Counted from the first letter of the stretch, positions 1 through 6,867 are shown. The stretch: DNA of 11,937 nucleotides from CAUZEO01 sp963578625 (GCA_963578625.1 CAUZEO010000151.1:1-11937); one strand, 5' to 3'. The notes: generated by a model from the letters alone, not told the origin. Numbers and translations are program-made.

Positions 1-131
1 TTTTCGTCCGGCGTTTGCCTTTCATTCGTCTGACTCCTTTGGCGAAGGTCCTCAGACGAACATCGTTCATGGACCAGCTTTCCGAGGCCCAACCATAGTG
101 TGAGCCGGTTCACGTTGACAGCATCGAACAT
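1..131. other. Structured intergenic element at left edge (possible dispersed repeat)
   Basis: No convincing gene lies here. Nine-base arms TTCGTCTGA (25-33) and TCAGACGAA (52-60) are perfect inverted repeats. Inside them CCTT (36-39) and AAGG (45-48) form a second stem, so 25-60 can fold into a long hairpin. A smaller hairpin, GTGAG/TTCAC around CCGG, lies at 100-113. The minus strand is open from an ATG at 129-131 to the left edge (about 43 codons, ending in polar, low-complexity-looking residues). I take that as a by-product of a structured repeat, not a gene. The fold could be an intergenic repeat unit, a small RNA or the tail of an upstream transcript. There is no T-run after the hairpin, so it is not a standard terminator. 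Confidence 0.4.
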
Positions 132-251
132 GCAGTCCAGTTTGCAGGCGGAAATCTTGAATCGTAGATAGGTAAAACTCTGAGGTTGTACATTATGGTG
201 CGGGACGCCGATTCGTACGGTTTTCGGTTCAATTAGTTTTCAGGAAACGTC
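132..251. other. Intergenic stretch without recognised gene
   Basis: All three plus-strand frames are interrupted, for example by TAG at 234-236. A TTGACA hexamer sits at 115-120, but nothing like a -10 box lies 16-18 bases downstream, so I do not call a promoter. A good Shine-Dalgarno sequence (AGGA, 242-245) stands six bases before the ATG at 252. Confidence 0.4.
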
Positions 252-335
252 ATGGCTCGGAAACTGAACGTATTATTCCTTCCCCATCCGGACGGCAGCC
301 TGATCGAGCTGGTTCAGGCGCCGGCTAAAACGTGA
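252..335 (+). CDS. 27-residue ORF, leader-like or remnant of a VOC/glyoxalase C-terminus
   Basis: The ATG at 252 has a well-placed AGGA six bases upstream. The ORF encodes 27 residues and its TGA (333-335) directly abuts an ATG at 336 in the frame of rdgB. The C-terminal part reads FLPHPDGSLIELVQAP. This looks like the last strand and end of VOC-superfamily (glyoxalase/bleomycin-resistance) proteins, where a D-P-x-G-x-L-I-E-L motif is typical. An in-frame TAG lies six codons upstream of the ATG, so the rest of such a gene is missing. It is either a decayed gene end or a short translated ORF that feeds ribosomes into rdgB, which has no clear ribosome-binding site of its own. Confidence 0.3.
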   Translation: MARKLNVLFLPHPDGSLIELVQAPAKT

Positions 336-350
336 ATGGAATTTGCTGCC

Positions 351-941
351 ATGCACCTCCTGATCGCCACCCGAAACGCCGACAAGCTCAAGGAAATCCG
401 GGGCGTCTTCGATCTTCCGGGGCTGGAATTCTCGAGCGCACTGGACTACCCCGAAATCCCCGATGTCGTGGAGGACGGGGCGACCGCGGAGGAGAATTCG
501 GCGAAAAAAGCCCGGACCCTGGCCCGGGTGACCGGTCATTGGTCGTTGGCTGACGACACCAGCCTAGAGGTCGAGGCTCTCGATGGCGCCCCGGGGATCT
601 ATGCCGCGCGATATGCGGGGGAGGAGGCGTCCTACGAAGACAATGTTCGCAAACTTCTCCGCGAGATGTCGGAGATTGCCGAAAGGGGTGCCACGTTCCG
701 GACCGTGATCACCCTTTCCGACCCGGACGGCGACGTTCGCCACGCCGAGGGCGAGATCCGGGGCTTGATCACCCATTCGCCCCGCGGTTCGGCCGGCTTC
801 GGTTACGATCCGGTCTTTCAGCCCGACGGATACGATCAAACCTTCGCTGAAATGCCTCTCGAATTGAAGAATCGGATTTCCCACCGTGCCCGGGCTCTCC
901 TCCACGCAAAATCGCTCTGGAACGACCTCCTCGGCGACTGA
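351..941 (+). CDS. rdgB: RdgB/HAM1-type XTP/dITP diphosphatase
   Basis: Cytosolic house-cleaning enzyme that hydrolyses dITP, XTP and related non-canonical purine triphosphates to monophosphates plus pyrophosphate, keeping them out of DNA and RNA. The 196-residue length is normal for the family. Visible motifs from the start at 351 are: the N-terminal nucleotide loop ATRNADK (6-12), the acidic EEN segment (47-49), the catalytic DD pair (68-69), GFGYDP (149-154) and the C-terminal SHRARAL (177-183). The family's usual DDSGLEV reads DDTSLEV here, a mild deviation beside the catalytic aspartates. I chose 351 because it places the loop at the usual distance from the N-terminus. ATG 336 would add five residues and would abut the upstream short ORF. 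Neither start has a good Shine-Dalgarno sequence. The gene converges on the sigma-factor gene with only nine bases between the stop codons. Confidence 0.93.
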   Translation: MHLLIATRNADKLKEIRGVFDLPGLEFSSALDYPEIPDVVEDGATAEENSAKKARTLARVTGHWSLADDTSLEVEALDGAPGIYAARYAGEEASYEDNVRKLLREMSEIAERGATFRTVITLSDPDGDVRHAEGEIRGLITHSPRGSAGFGYDPVFQPDGYDQTFAEMPLELKNRISHRARALLHAKSLWNDLLGD

Positions 942-950
942 CCCTCCGGC

Positions 951-2051
951 TTACAGATCCCGGTGAATGCCCTCGCGCAGGATCTCTCGCAGTTTTCGCA
1001 GGGCGTCGTCCTGGATCTGCTTGATGCGTGCCCGGGTGAGTTTCAGGATTTTTCCGGTCTCTTCGAGCGTTCGCCCGTCGACGAATCGTAATCGCATGAT
1101 GTACCGGGACCGTTCCGGAAGCTGCTCGATCGCGGACCAGATCTCAGATACTTGCGCCGCCTCAATCGCAACATCGGCGTCCACGTCTTCGATCAACTCG
1201 TGCAGGTTCGATGTGGTGTCTCCCAGCATGGCGTCAAGTGACACCGGCGGCGCCGGTATCTTTTCGTACTGATGAATAAACGTCTGCACCTGGTTGAGCC
1301 TGCCCTTGGTCAACCCCGTAAGTTTTGACAAGGTATCCACATCCGGCTCTTCGCCGTGAACCTTCACCCATGCCTCGGTTACGTTCTTGATCTTTACCAT
1401 GTCCCGGGTCGGTCGAATGCCAATGCTTCCGGCACGGACGTGATCCCGGAAGTAGTTGCGCAACCGGTTCTGAATGGCCTTTTGCGCATAGGCGTAAAAC
1501 GGCGTGCCGCGCGTGAAATCGAATTTTCGGATCGCATTTGACAGCGCTTTGGAGCCCTCCTGGAGAAAATCCGCCAGCCAAACCTGGCCAATCCAGAAGA
1601 AGGGCTTGACGCAGCGTACGACCAGCCGGCGATTTGCGATAAACAGCTCTTCCTCCGCTGCTTCTATGCGGGACACCAGTCCCCGGGCGTCCTGGACGAG
1701 GTCACGCAATTTCTTGCCGGAATCGTCCTCCGATTCCGCGTGCATTCGAAGCCGGAAGCAGCACCAGTGAATTTCCGTAAAAAGGTTTTTCGTTTGTTCG
1801 GGCTTCAGAATTTCTACGGTGCCACGTTCCACAAGAAAGCGCCCGATCGACTGCATCGACGAGTCAATGCGGACGAACGTTCGCTCTTGCCGGACTTTTT
1901 CCGGCTGAAATTCGGGATCAGAAAATTCCTCGATGTTCACCTCCTTGAAGGAGATGTTCTCGGCGAGGGATTTAAGCTCTTCCCGATATTCTTCTGAAGT
2001 CTTCGGGTTTTTCACGGAAGGAATGGAATTGCGAGGGCGTGCCTTTGGCAC
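951..2051 (-). CDS. Divergent sigma-70 family RNA polymerase sigma factor
   Basis: 366-residue sigma factor. Region 2 spans about 131-205. It contains EEELFIANRRLVV, DFLQEG and KFDFTRG, but the WWIRQA-type promoter-melting motif of primary sigma factors is replaced by AQKAIQNRLRNYF. Region 3 is about 222-262. Region 4 is about 298-362, with LPERSRYIMRLRF and the helix-turn-helix TLEETGKILKLTRARIKQIQ (328-347). The first 130 residues match nothing I know and lack an obvious region 1.1. It is therefore probably an alternative (group 3-like) factor with its own promoter preference. The start is a GTG at 2051 without a Shine-Dalgarno sequence. The in-frame TGA of the upstream fusion gene lies 27 bases before it, so there is no room for an extension, and the gene may be translated by coupling from that gene. 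Family assignment is firm; target promoters are unknown. Confidence 0.88.
   Translation of the reverse strand: MPKARPRNSIPSVKNPKTSEEYREELKSLAENISFKEVNIEEFSDPEFQPEKVRQERTFVRIDSSMQSIGRFLVERGTVEILKPEQTKNLFTEIHWCCFRLRMHAESEDDSGKKLRDLVQDARGLVSRIEAAEEELFIANRRLVVRCVKPFFWIGQVWLADFLQEGSKALSNAIRKFDFTRGTPFYAYAQKAIQNRLRNYFRDHVRAGSIGIRPTRDMVKIKNVTEAWVKVHGEEPDVDTLSKLTGLTKGRLNQVQTFIHQYEKIPAPPVSLDAMLGDTTSNLHELIEDVDADVAIEAAQVSEIWSAIEQLPERSRYIMRLRFVDGRTLEETGKILKLTRARIKQIQDDALRKLREILREGIHRDL
2039..2051 (-). promoter_or_regulatory. Short hairpin covering the sigma-factor start codon
   Basis: The start region reads GTGCC AAA GGCAC on the coding strand: a perfect five-base stem with a three-base loop whose first bases are the GTG start codon itself. 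Together with the lack of a Shine-Dalgarno sequence, this suggests weak or coupled initiation. The stem is short and could be chance. Confidence 0.2.
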
Positions 2052-2078
2052 GAAACATGACAGCCATGCATCGCACTG

Positions 2079-4037
2079 TCAACGGAGTTTGGGTTCCTTC
2101 CCTTGAAGCAACGAAATTTGCATTGCCTCCACGAGTCCGGGGGTGGGTACACAGCATTGCTCTGCCGCGCGGCGCATCATCGTACAGGCGGGGGGAATGT
2201 ATCCTCGAAACCGCTGCCCGCCGGCTAGGCCACTCAGCCTGCCGTACGCGCCCAGCGCCTGGGATAACCGCTGCACCGCCGCCGGCCAGATGATCTCCAT
2301 GGATTGGGCCGGATTTCGACCGAACGATGCGTATTGATCGATCAACTTGTTCTGGGCATCATGGGAAAGCATTACGTAGGGATCGCAGATCAGCGATGCG
2401 ACGTCGTAGGCCGCCGGTCCGAAGCGCATGCCCTGAAAGTCGATAAACACAGGTTCTCCCCGGTGCACCAGGATGTTGCTGCTTTGGAGGTCCCGGTGGA
2501 CCAGCACCGCCGGCGCGGCATCCAATGTTCCTGATAGTTTTTCAAGCTCCCGGCGAACTTCCCGTCTCAGTGCAGCCGGAACACCCCGCGGTTCAAGAAA
2601 CTGCGAATCGAACAATCCGTGCTCCCACCGGTACAACGAGGCATTGAATCGGGGCATGAGCTTCGTTCGCCTTTCTTTTGCAAGCCTGCTCCCCTCACTA
2701 TGAAATCGGAACACCTGCTCCAGTATCTTTCGATACGTCCGCGCGATCTTTTGCGGCGACCAGGCCGGGAGAAGATCTTCAACTGAATTTCGGCCGACAT
2801 CCTCCAAAACAAGCACTCGCCTTTTCACATCATTGGCGTGGAGGACCGGGACGCGTACGCCGGCCCGCCGAAGCAGCACCGCATGATCCGCGTACAGGGC
2901 GTTTTCTTCCCGTTCCGTTTCGTACCGCACCAGGATGACCGATGTTCTACCGTCTGAAATTCTGTGAAAGGATCGGGCCGAGCCGATGCGATTGTTTTGT
3001 TCGACCCATGCACTTTCCGTCCGGATTCGGATGCGTTTAAGGATGTTCTGCTCGGATTGCGTCAGGCAGATCGCCGCGCGCGTGACCAACCCCTCACAGG
3101 TTCCGTTCACCCGCGTGCCTGGTCCGATCACGGCGTTGTGGCACTTCGCCCGCGGACCGAGCCACGCTCTTTCCATGACGACCGTATCCTGCAGGAAGGC
3201 GCCAGGATGGACGCCGGCAGTGGTGTCGACCCAGTTGTTGCCCCTCGTCGCCTCCGGCTTCCGCCGGTCGCCACCTGCAACACCGGACGCGCTCTTTCGG
3301 CGCAGGGCCATGGCCCGGTGGGCATCAAGATATTGTTCCGGAGTTCCAACGTCTGCCCAGTACGACCGGGGAATATCACAGCCGGTAACCTGCAGGCCGT
3401 CCGCTATCGCCGCTTCATATGCTTCAATAATTGTCGAGAATCCCGGCGAGATGTAGGAGAGAATTTTTGGCGAAAGCAACTGCAGGCCACAGAAGGTGTA
3501 CGTTCCGTCCCTGCCCGGATGGTTGCTGCGGAATGTGCTGACGATCCGTTTCTGCATTTCCACTGTTCGAGGGCCCTGGCGTGGTTCCATCCATAGCGTG
3601 GCAATTTTCTTTCCCCGGGGGGCTCGCTTGAGCAGAGCCTCCGGTTCCAGCTCTGCCACCACATCGGCGTTCAGCATCCAGAATGGATGCGGGTCGCTGG
3701 ATAGAAACCAGGAGGCATACGACAGCACCCCGCCGGTGCCGAGAATCTCCGGTTCAAAGGAAATCTGGACTCGCAGCCCGGTCGGCGCGCGGGTGGCGAG
3801 TGCATGGACGATCTGGTCCGCGTGAGCATGGCAGTTCACCAGCACCTCCCGTACGCCCCAGGATTCCACTTGGCGAAGGGCGCGTTCCAGCAGTGTAATT
3901 CCCTGAAACGGGAGCAGTGCCTTCGGGATCTCCCGGGTCAGGGGATCGAGCCGGGTACCGAGCCCCGCGGCAAGAATGACCGCGCGGGTGGGCCGTGAAA
4001 CGGTTGACTTGGATCGATGGGGAGGGGGTCGCGCCAT
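2079..4037 (-). CDS. MurU-like nucleotidyltransferase / AmgK-like sugar kinase fusion
   Basis: 652-residue two-enzyme chain. Residues 18-245 are a sugar-1-phosphate nucleotidyltransferase: AVILAAGLGTRLDPLT (19-34) with a lysine in EIPKALLP (36-43), LGTGG (99-103), metal-binding LNADV (122-126) and WADVGTP (227-233). Residues about 275-325 look like a short left-handed beta-helix (hexapeptide) linker. Residues about 350-630 are an aminoglycoside-phosphotransferase-fold kinase: GSARSFHRI (352-360), catalytic HRDLQSSN (514-521) and metal-binding IDFQG (532-536) followed by YDVAS. The kinase half recalls Pseudomonas AmgK (MurNAc/GlcNAc anomeric kinase) in several places, and the first half recalls MurU, its uridylyltransferase partner. 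Together they would convert MurNAc to MurNAc-1-P to UDP-MurNAc in the cytosol. The ATG is three bases after the stop of the NamZ-like gene, so the two are surely cotranscribed. Alternative: a kinase/nucleotidyltransferase pair for another amino sugar. Confidence 0.85.
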   Translation of the reverse strand: MARPPPHRSKSTVSRPTRAVILAAGLGTRLDPLTREIPKALLPFQGITLLERALRQVESWGVREVLVNCHAHADQIVHALATRAPTGLRVQISFEPEILGTGGVLSYASWFLSSDPHPFWMLNADVVAELEPEALLKRAPRGKKIATLWMEPRQGPRTVEMQKRIVSTFRSNHPGRDGTYTFCGLQLLSPKILSYISPGFSTIIEAYEAAIADGLQVTGCDIPRSYWADVGTPEQYLDAHRAMALRRKSASGVAGGDRRKPEATRGNNWVDTTAGVHPGAFLQDTVVMERAWLGPRAKCHNAVIGPGTRVNGTCEGLVTRAAICLTQSEQNILKRIRIRTESAWVEQNNRIGSARSFHRISDGRTSVILVRYETEREENALYADHAVLLRRAGVRVPVLHANDVKRRVLVLEDVGRNSVEDLLPAWSPQKIARTYRKILEQVFRFHSEGSRLAKERRTKLMPRFNASLYRWEHGLFDSQFLEPRGVPAALRREVRRELEKLSGTLDAAPAVLVHRDLQSSNILVHRGEPVFIDFQGMRFGPAAYDVASLICDPYVMLSHDAQNKLIDQYASFGRNPAQSMEIIWPAAVQRLSQALGAYGRLSGLAGGQRFRGYIPPACTMMRRAAEQCCVPTPGLVEAMQISLLQGKEPKLR

Positions 4038-4040
4038 TGT

Positions 4041-5198
4041 TTATGCATAAAGCATACACTGTGAACGCAGTTTGAGAAAGTCGGACTGCTCCTCGCGCCA
4101 CCCTCGCGCCAACTCCGTTACGGGGCCGCCCGATTGGAGTTGTTGCCGAACGGTGTCCACGCCATAAAGCTGATCGAAGAAATCTTCCCGGGCGTCGCGC
4201 CAGACGAGCTCGCGACCGTACAGATTTTGCAAGGTTTCCAGGACCTGCAATCCCGCGGTCACCGGTTGAATCAGGGACGGGTCCGTGATCACGAATCGGA
4301 TGCCTTCCACCAGGACCCGTTCCGACGCATCGCGGCCGGCATAATAGAAATGCGGGTACACCGCGATGCCGGGAAGTCGGAGGCTTGCCAGTTCCGCGGC
4401 AACGGTCTCACCTTTCATCCAGGCGGCGCCGAGCACTTGAAACGGAAGCGGTCCGGTTCTATCGCAATCGAGACTGGGAAGCGCTTCGGTACAAACCGTC
4501 ACGGGATAACACCACGCGCTCTCCCAGGAACGAATGCCGGTGGACGGTGGACTCCAAGGGTGCCAGTCTTCCTGGCGATAGGAGCACCTTTTGTAATTTC
4601 TCATCGGAACCACGAGAAGATCCAGATCCCACGAATGGGTAATGGAGAAATAACTCGCCGTTTCGCCCTGGGACATCCCGTAGACCATGGGGAGTTCGTT
4701 CTGCGCGACGAAACTGGTAAACTTTTCGTCGCGCATCGGACCGTCAACGACATCCGGCAGCGGAATGGCGCGATCGGTCACCACCACGGGGATCGACAAT
4801 TCAGCCGCGGCTTCCATGACAAGGTAAAGCGTGGAAACGAACGTGTAGCACCGGACGCCAAGGTCCTGCAGGTCGACGACTATCAGATCCAGGCCATCCA
4901 GCATGGCGGGCGTGGGTTTTCGATGCTCACCGTAAAGAGAGTAGACCGGGATGCGCCAAGCGGGATGTTCAACCGTGGCAACGACTTCCCCCGCGCCTGC
5001 CTGTCCGAAGACCCCGTGTTCGGGACCGAGCAAACACGTCAGCGAGATCCCGGGATCCCTGTGCATTCGTGCCGCATTCCATTCTCCTCCGGCAGTGAGT
5101 CCGGCCTGGTGGGTCACAAGGCCGATCCGCTTTCCAGCCACTACATCCCGGCGGTCCTCCAGCAGAACATCCATCCCGGTGTCGAATTCTCTTTTCAT
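4041..5198 (-). CDS. namZ: NamZ-like exo-beta-N-acetylmuramidase (DUF1343, GH171)
   Basis: 385 residues from the preferred start. The family cleaves MurNAc from the non-reducing ends of peptidoglycan fragments. Family features seen: TGMDVLL (7-13), GKRIGLVTHQAG (22-33), GPEHGVFG (58-65), IPVYSLYGEHRKPTPAML (83-100), the Rossmann-like IVVDLQDLGVRCYTF (106-120) and TDRAIP...VDGPM (141-155). Later motifs diverge. The common HGMT.GE is YGMSQGE (173-179), and the glycine/serine-rich EGTN.SEGRG loop is replaced by a TEALPSLDCDRTG segment (237-249). No signal peptide is visible, whereas many relatives are exported, so a cytosolic role on imported muropeptides is possible. The ATG at 5198 is preceded by AGGT at seven bases; an upstream in-frame ATG (5240) has no such site and adds 14 atypical residues. 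First gene of the operon with the MurU/AmgK fusion. Confidence 0.85.
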   Translation of the reverse strand: MKREFDTGMDVLLEDRRDVVAGKRIGLVTHQAGLTAGGEWNAARMHRDPGISLTCLLGPEHGVFGQAGAGEVVATVEHPAWRIPVYSLYGEHRKPTPAMLDGLDLIVVDLQDLGVRCYTFVSTLYLVMEAAAELSIPVVVTDRAIPLPDVVDGPMRDEKFTSFVAQNELPMVYGMSQGETASYFSITHSWDLDLLVVPMRNYKRCSYRQEDWHPWSPPSTGIRSWESAWCYPVTVCTEALPSLDCDRTGPLPFQVLGAAWMKGETVAAELASLRLPGIAVYPHFYYAGRDASERVLVEGIRFVITDPSLIQPVTAGLQVLETLQNLYGRELVWRDAREDFFDQLYGVDTVRQQLQSGGPVTELARGWREEQSDFLKLRSQCMLYA

Positions 5199-5357
5199 CG
5201 TCACTACCTGGGCAATCCTTCCCCCGGTAGAGTGAGTCATATCGCGAGGCGGAACAAGGCGGAACCAACGGAGCGGCTTGCGTTCATGTGCCGGAGAAAT
5301 GATGATATCTCAATGAGGGCGGACGGAAATTCGGGAGCACCGGGGAGGCCGGGATCT
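5199..5357. promoter_or_regulatory. Divergent promoter region between the NamZ-like and CPBP genes
   Basis: 159 bases separate the two divergent start codons and must hold both promoters. GGCGGAAC occurs twice in direct orientation, 5248-5255 and 5258-5265, exactly ten bases (one helical turn) apart, which suits an operator. A weak plus-strand promoter candidate is TTGCGT (5278-5283), 17 bases, GATGAT (5301-5306). I found no convincing minus-strand promoter. The alternative in-frame starts of both genes (5240 minus, 5286 and 5313 plus) fall inside this interval. Confidence 0.35.
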
Positions 5358-6848
5358 ATGGGCGATGATTCGTTTCCGGAACCGGAACGTCCGCACGTTC
5401 CTGCGTGGATGCGCGCTTCGCATCGGCCGCCACTGAACCGGTATGTCACTGCTATCTGCTGGATTCTCCTCTCAATCTGCGTCGCGTCGATTTTCATTCA
5501 TACTATTTCGGACGCGCGGTTCCTGGATCTGGAGAATCCTGCCCTGTACGTGACAATGGTCGGCGAGGTCGGTCTGCTCTTGGAGGAGGGCCTCAAGACC
5601 GCTCCGCCATGGGAGCAGAAGTTCAACCATTTTCTCCACGGTACAGGCTCTGACTTTCACAGCGAAGTCCTGATCGCCTACCAGGAAGCGGCCCGGTATC
5701 TCGATGAGAATCCGAAAGCCGGCAAGGAACCGTGGATGTCCGGGCTCTATTCCCGCATTGCATACCTGCAGGCCGAGGCGGGAGACTGGGATCATCTCGC
5801 GGTGCCGGAACTGAGCCCGGAACGGTCCGGAGCACAGCTGGCATTGGTGACGGCACTTCACCGGGCATTCGCTTCCCCGGTTGGTTCCGAGGGGTCCACC
5901 GTCGGGTGGGAGAAGGCGCTTCCCGATATCCACCATCGTCAGTTGGTCACTTCCTGGACGGAAGAAATGCTTGGCGCGCGGCTGGCCGAGGTGGATGGGA
6001 ACCAAATGGGGTTGGCGCAACGAATTGCCCGGTTGGAGCGCGCGGGAGGATCTTTGCTGCATCGTCTGCGCCTGATCGACGCTGCATTCATGGCGACCGT
6101 ACTTGCGGGACTTTGCGTGTTCGTTGCTCGCAAGGAATGGTTTACGCACAGCGTAAGTGCGGCTCGCGGACTGACCGTCCCGCCGTGGTCTTTTCAATAC
6201 GGCGTGAACGTCCTCCTGAGGTGTTTCGCCGGGGCCATTTGCGTCATCATCGCCCTGAGTGCCGTTTCTCCGTATTTCCTAAATCTGGCGTCCCTCGCAA
6301 CCGGGATTCCCATGATTCTGATTGCGAATGCGTATTTGTGCCGACCGGACAATCTAAGTTTTACGAGCGTCTTTGGACTCTCCATGGGTGATATGTCACT
6401 CGGACGGTTGACCTTGTTTGCCCTGGGTTTGTCGGCGGCCACGTTGCTGGGATCCTTTTTAATCCAATCGGTCGCGGTGGTCTTATCCGTCCAATCCCCG
6501 TGGGAGGAGTTCACCCTTGAGCCGATACTGACCGGCTCGGCTTGGCAGGCGGGTTTATTTACGTTCGATGGATTGGTTGCCGCGCCGATCATGGAGGAGA
6601 TTGCGTGTCGGGGGATTCTGTATGTAACCCTGCGCGCCAAATACAAGGCGTCAATATCGGCGATGCTCAGCGCCGGAATTTTTGCGGCCCTGCATTTGTA
6701 TTCGGTGGTTGGTTTCCTTGAGGTGTTCTGGATTGGTTTGGTGCTCGCGGTTGGCTATGAAAAATGCAGAAGCCTGTACCCCTGCATTTTCGCGCACGCC
6801 GTGAATAATCTCCTTGTTTTCGCCACCTTGTGGCTCTTTTTCAGATAG
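5358..6848 (+). CDS. CPBP family (CAAX protease/Abi) intramembrane metalloprotease
   Basis: 496-residue membrane protein. The three CPBP motifs are complete: EEIACR (413-418; glutamates plus arginine), the FxxxH motif FAALH (442-446) and HAVNN (480-484). These build a zinc site within the membrane, as in CAAX prenyl endopeptidases (Rce1). The first membrane helix is at about 29-50. A large polar, mostly helical segment follows (about 52-238). Further hydrophobic helices lie at about 240-257, 283-303, 306-326, 350-376, 396-412, 433-450, 452-467 and 478-494. The insert of nearly 190 residues is unusual, since many family members are about 220-300 residues in total. It could be a substrate-recognition or sensing domain. 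I chose ATG 5358 because GGAGG (5344-5348) stands nine bases before it. In-frame ATGs at 5286 and 5313 lack such a site. Substrate unknown. Divergent from the NamZ-like gene. Confidence 0.85.
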   Translation: MGDDSFPEPERPHVPAWMRASHRPPLNRYVTAICWILLSICVASIFIHTISDARFLDLENPALYVTMVGEVGLLLEEGLKTAPPWEQKFNHFLHGTGSDFHSEVLIAYQEAARYLDENPKAGKEPWMSGLYSRIAYLQAEAGDWDHLAVPELSPERSGAQLALVTALHRAFASPVGSEGSTVGWEKALPDIHHRQLVTSWTEEMLGARLAEVDGNQMGLAQRIARLERAGGSLLHRLRLIDAAFMATVLAGLCVFVARKEWFTHSVSAARGLTVPPWSFQYGVNVLLRCFAGAICVIIALSAVSPYFLNLASLATGIPMILIANAYLCRPDNLSFTSVFGLSMGDMSLGRLTLFALGLSAATLLGSFLIQSVAVVLSVQSPWEEFTLEPILTGSAWQAGLFTFDGLVAAPIMEEIACRGILYVTLRAKYKASISAMLSAGIFAALHLYSVVGFLEVFWIGLVLAVGYEKCRSLYPCIFAHAVNNLLVFATLWLFFR

Positions 6849-6850
6849 CC

Positions 6851-6867
6851 GCCAAATCCTATTTGGC
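6851..6867. terminator. Inverted repeat between convergent genes
   Basis: GCCAAAT (6851-6857) and ATTTGGC (6861-6867) form a perfect seven-base stem with a CCT loop. It lies two bases after the CPBP stop codon and contains the TAG stop (6859-6861) of the opposing lipoprotein gene. A symmetrical stem at convergent gene ends suggests a shared stop for transcription or protection of 3' ends. Neither strand has a following T-run, so intrinsic termination is uncertain. Confidence 0.4.

Noticed and set aside
1..131. Minus-strand open frame running off the left edge from ATG 129-131
   Set aside because: No ribosome site and no recognised domain, and it overlaps the inverted repeats; an accidental frame in a structured repeat is more likely.
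4134..5312. Long plus-strand open frame antisense to the NamZ-like gene, continuous with the CPBP frame
   Set aside because: The minus strand encodes a clear DUF1343 protein with family motifs. The plus-strand translation shows no domain and low-complexity charged stretches. The CPBP motifs and a good ribosome site support a start at 5358.
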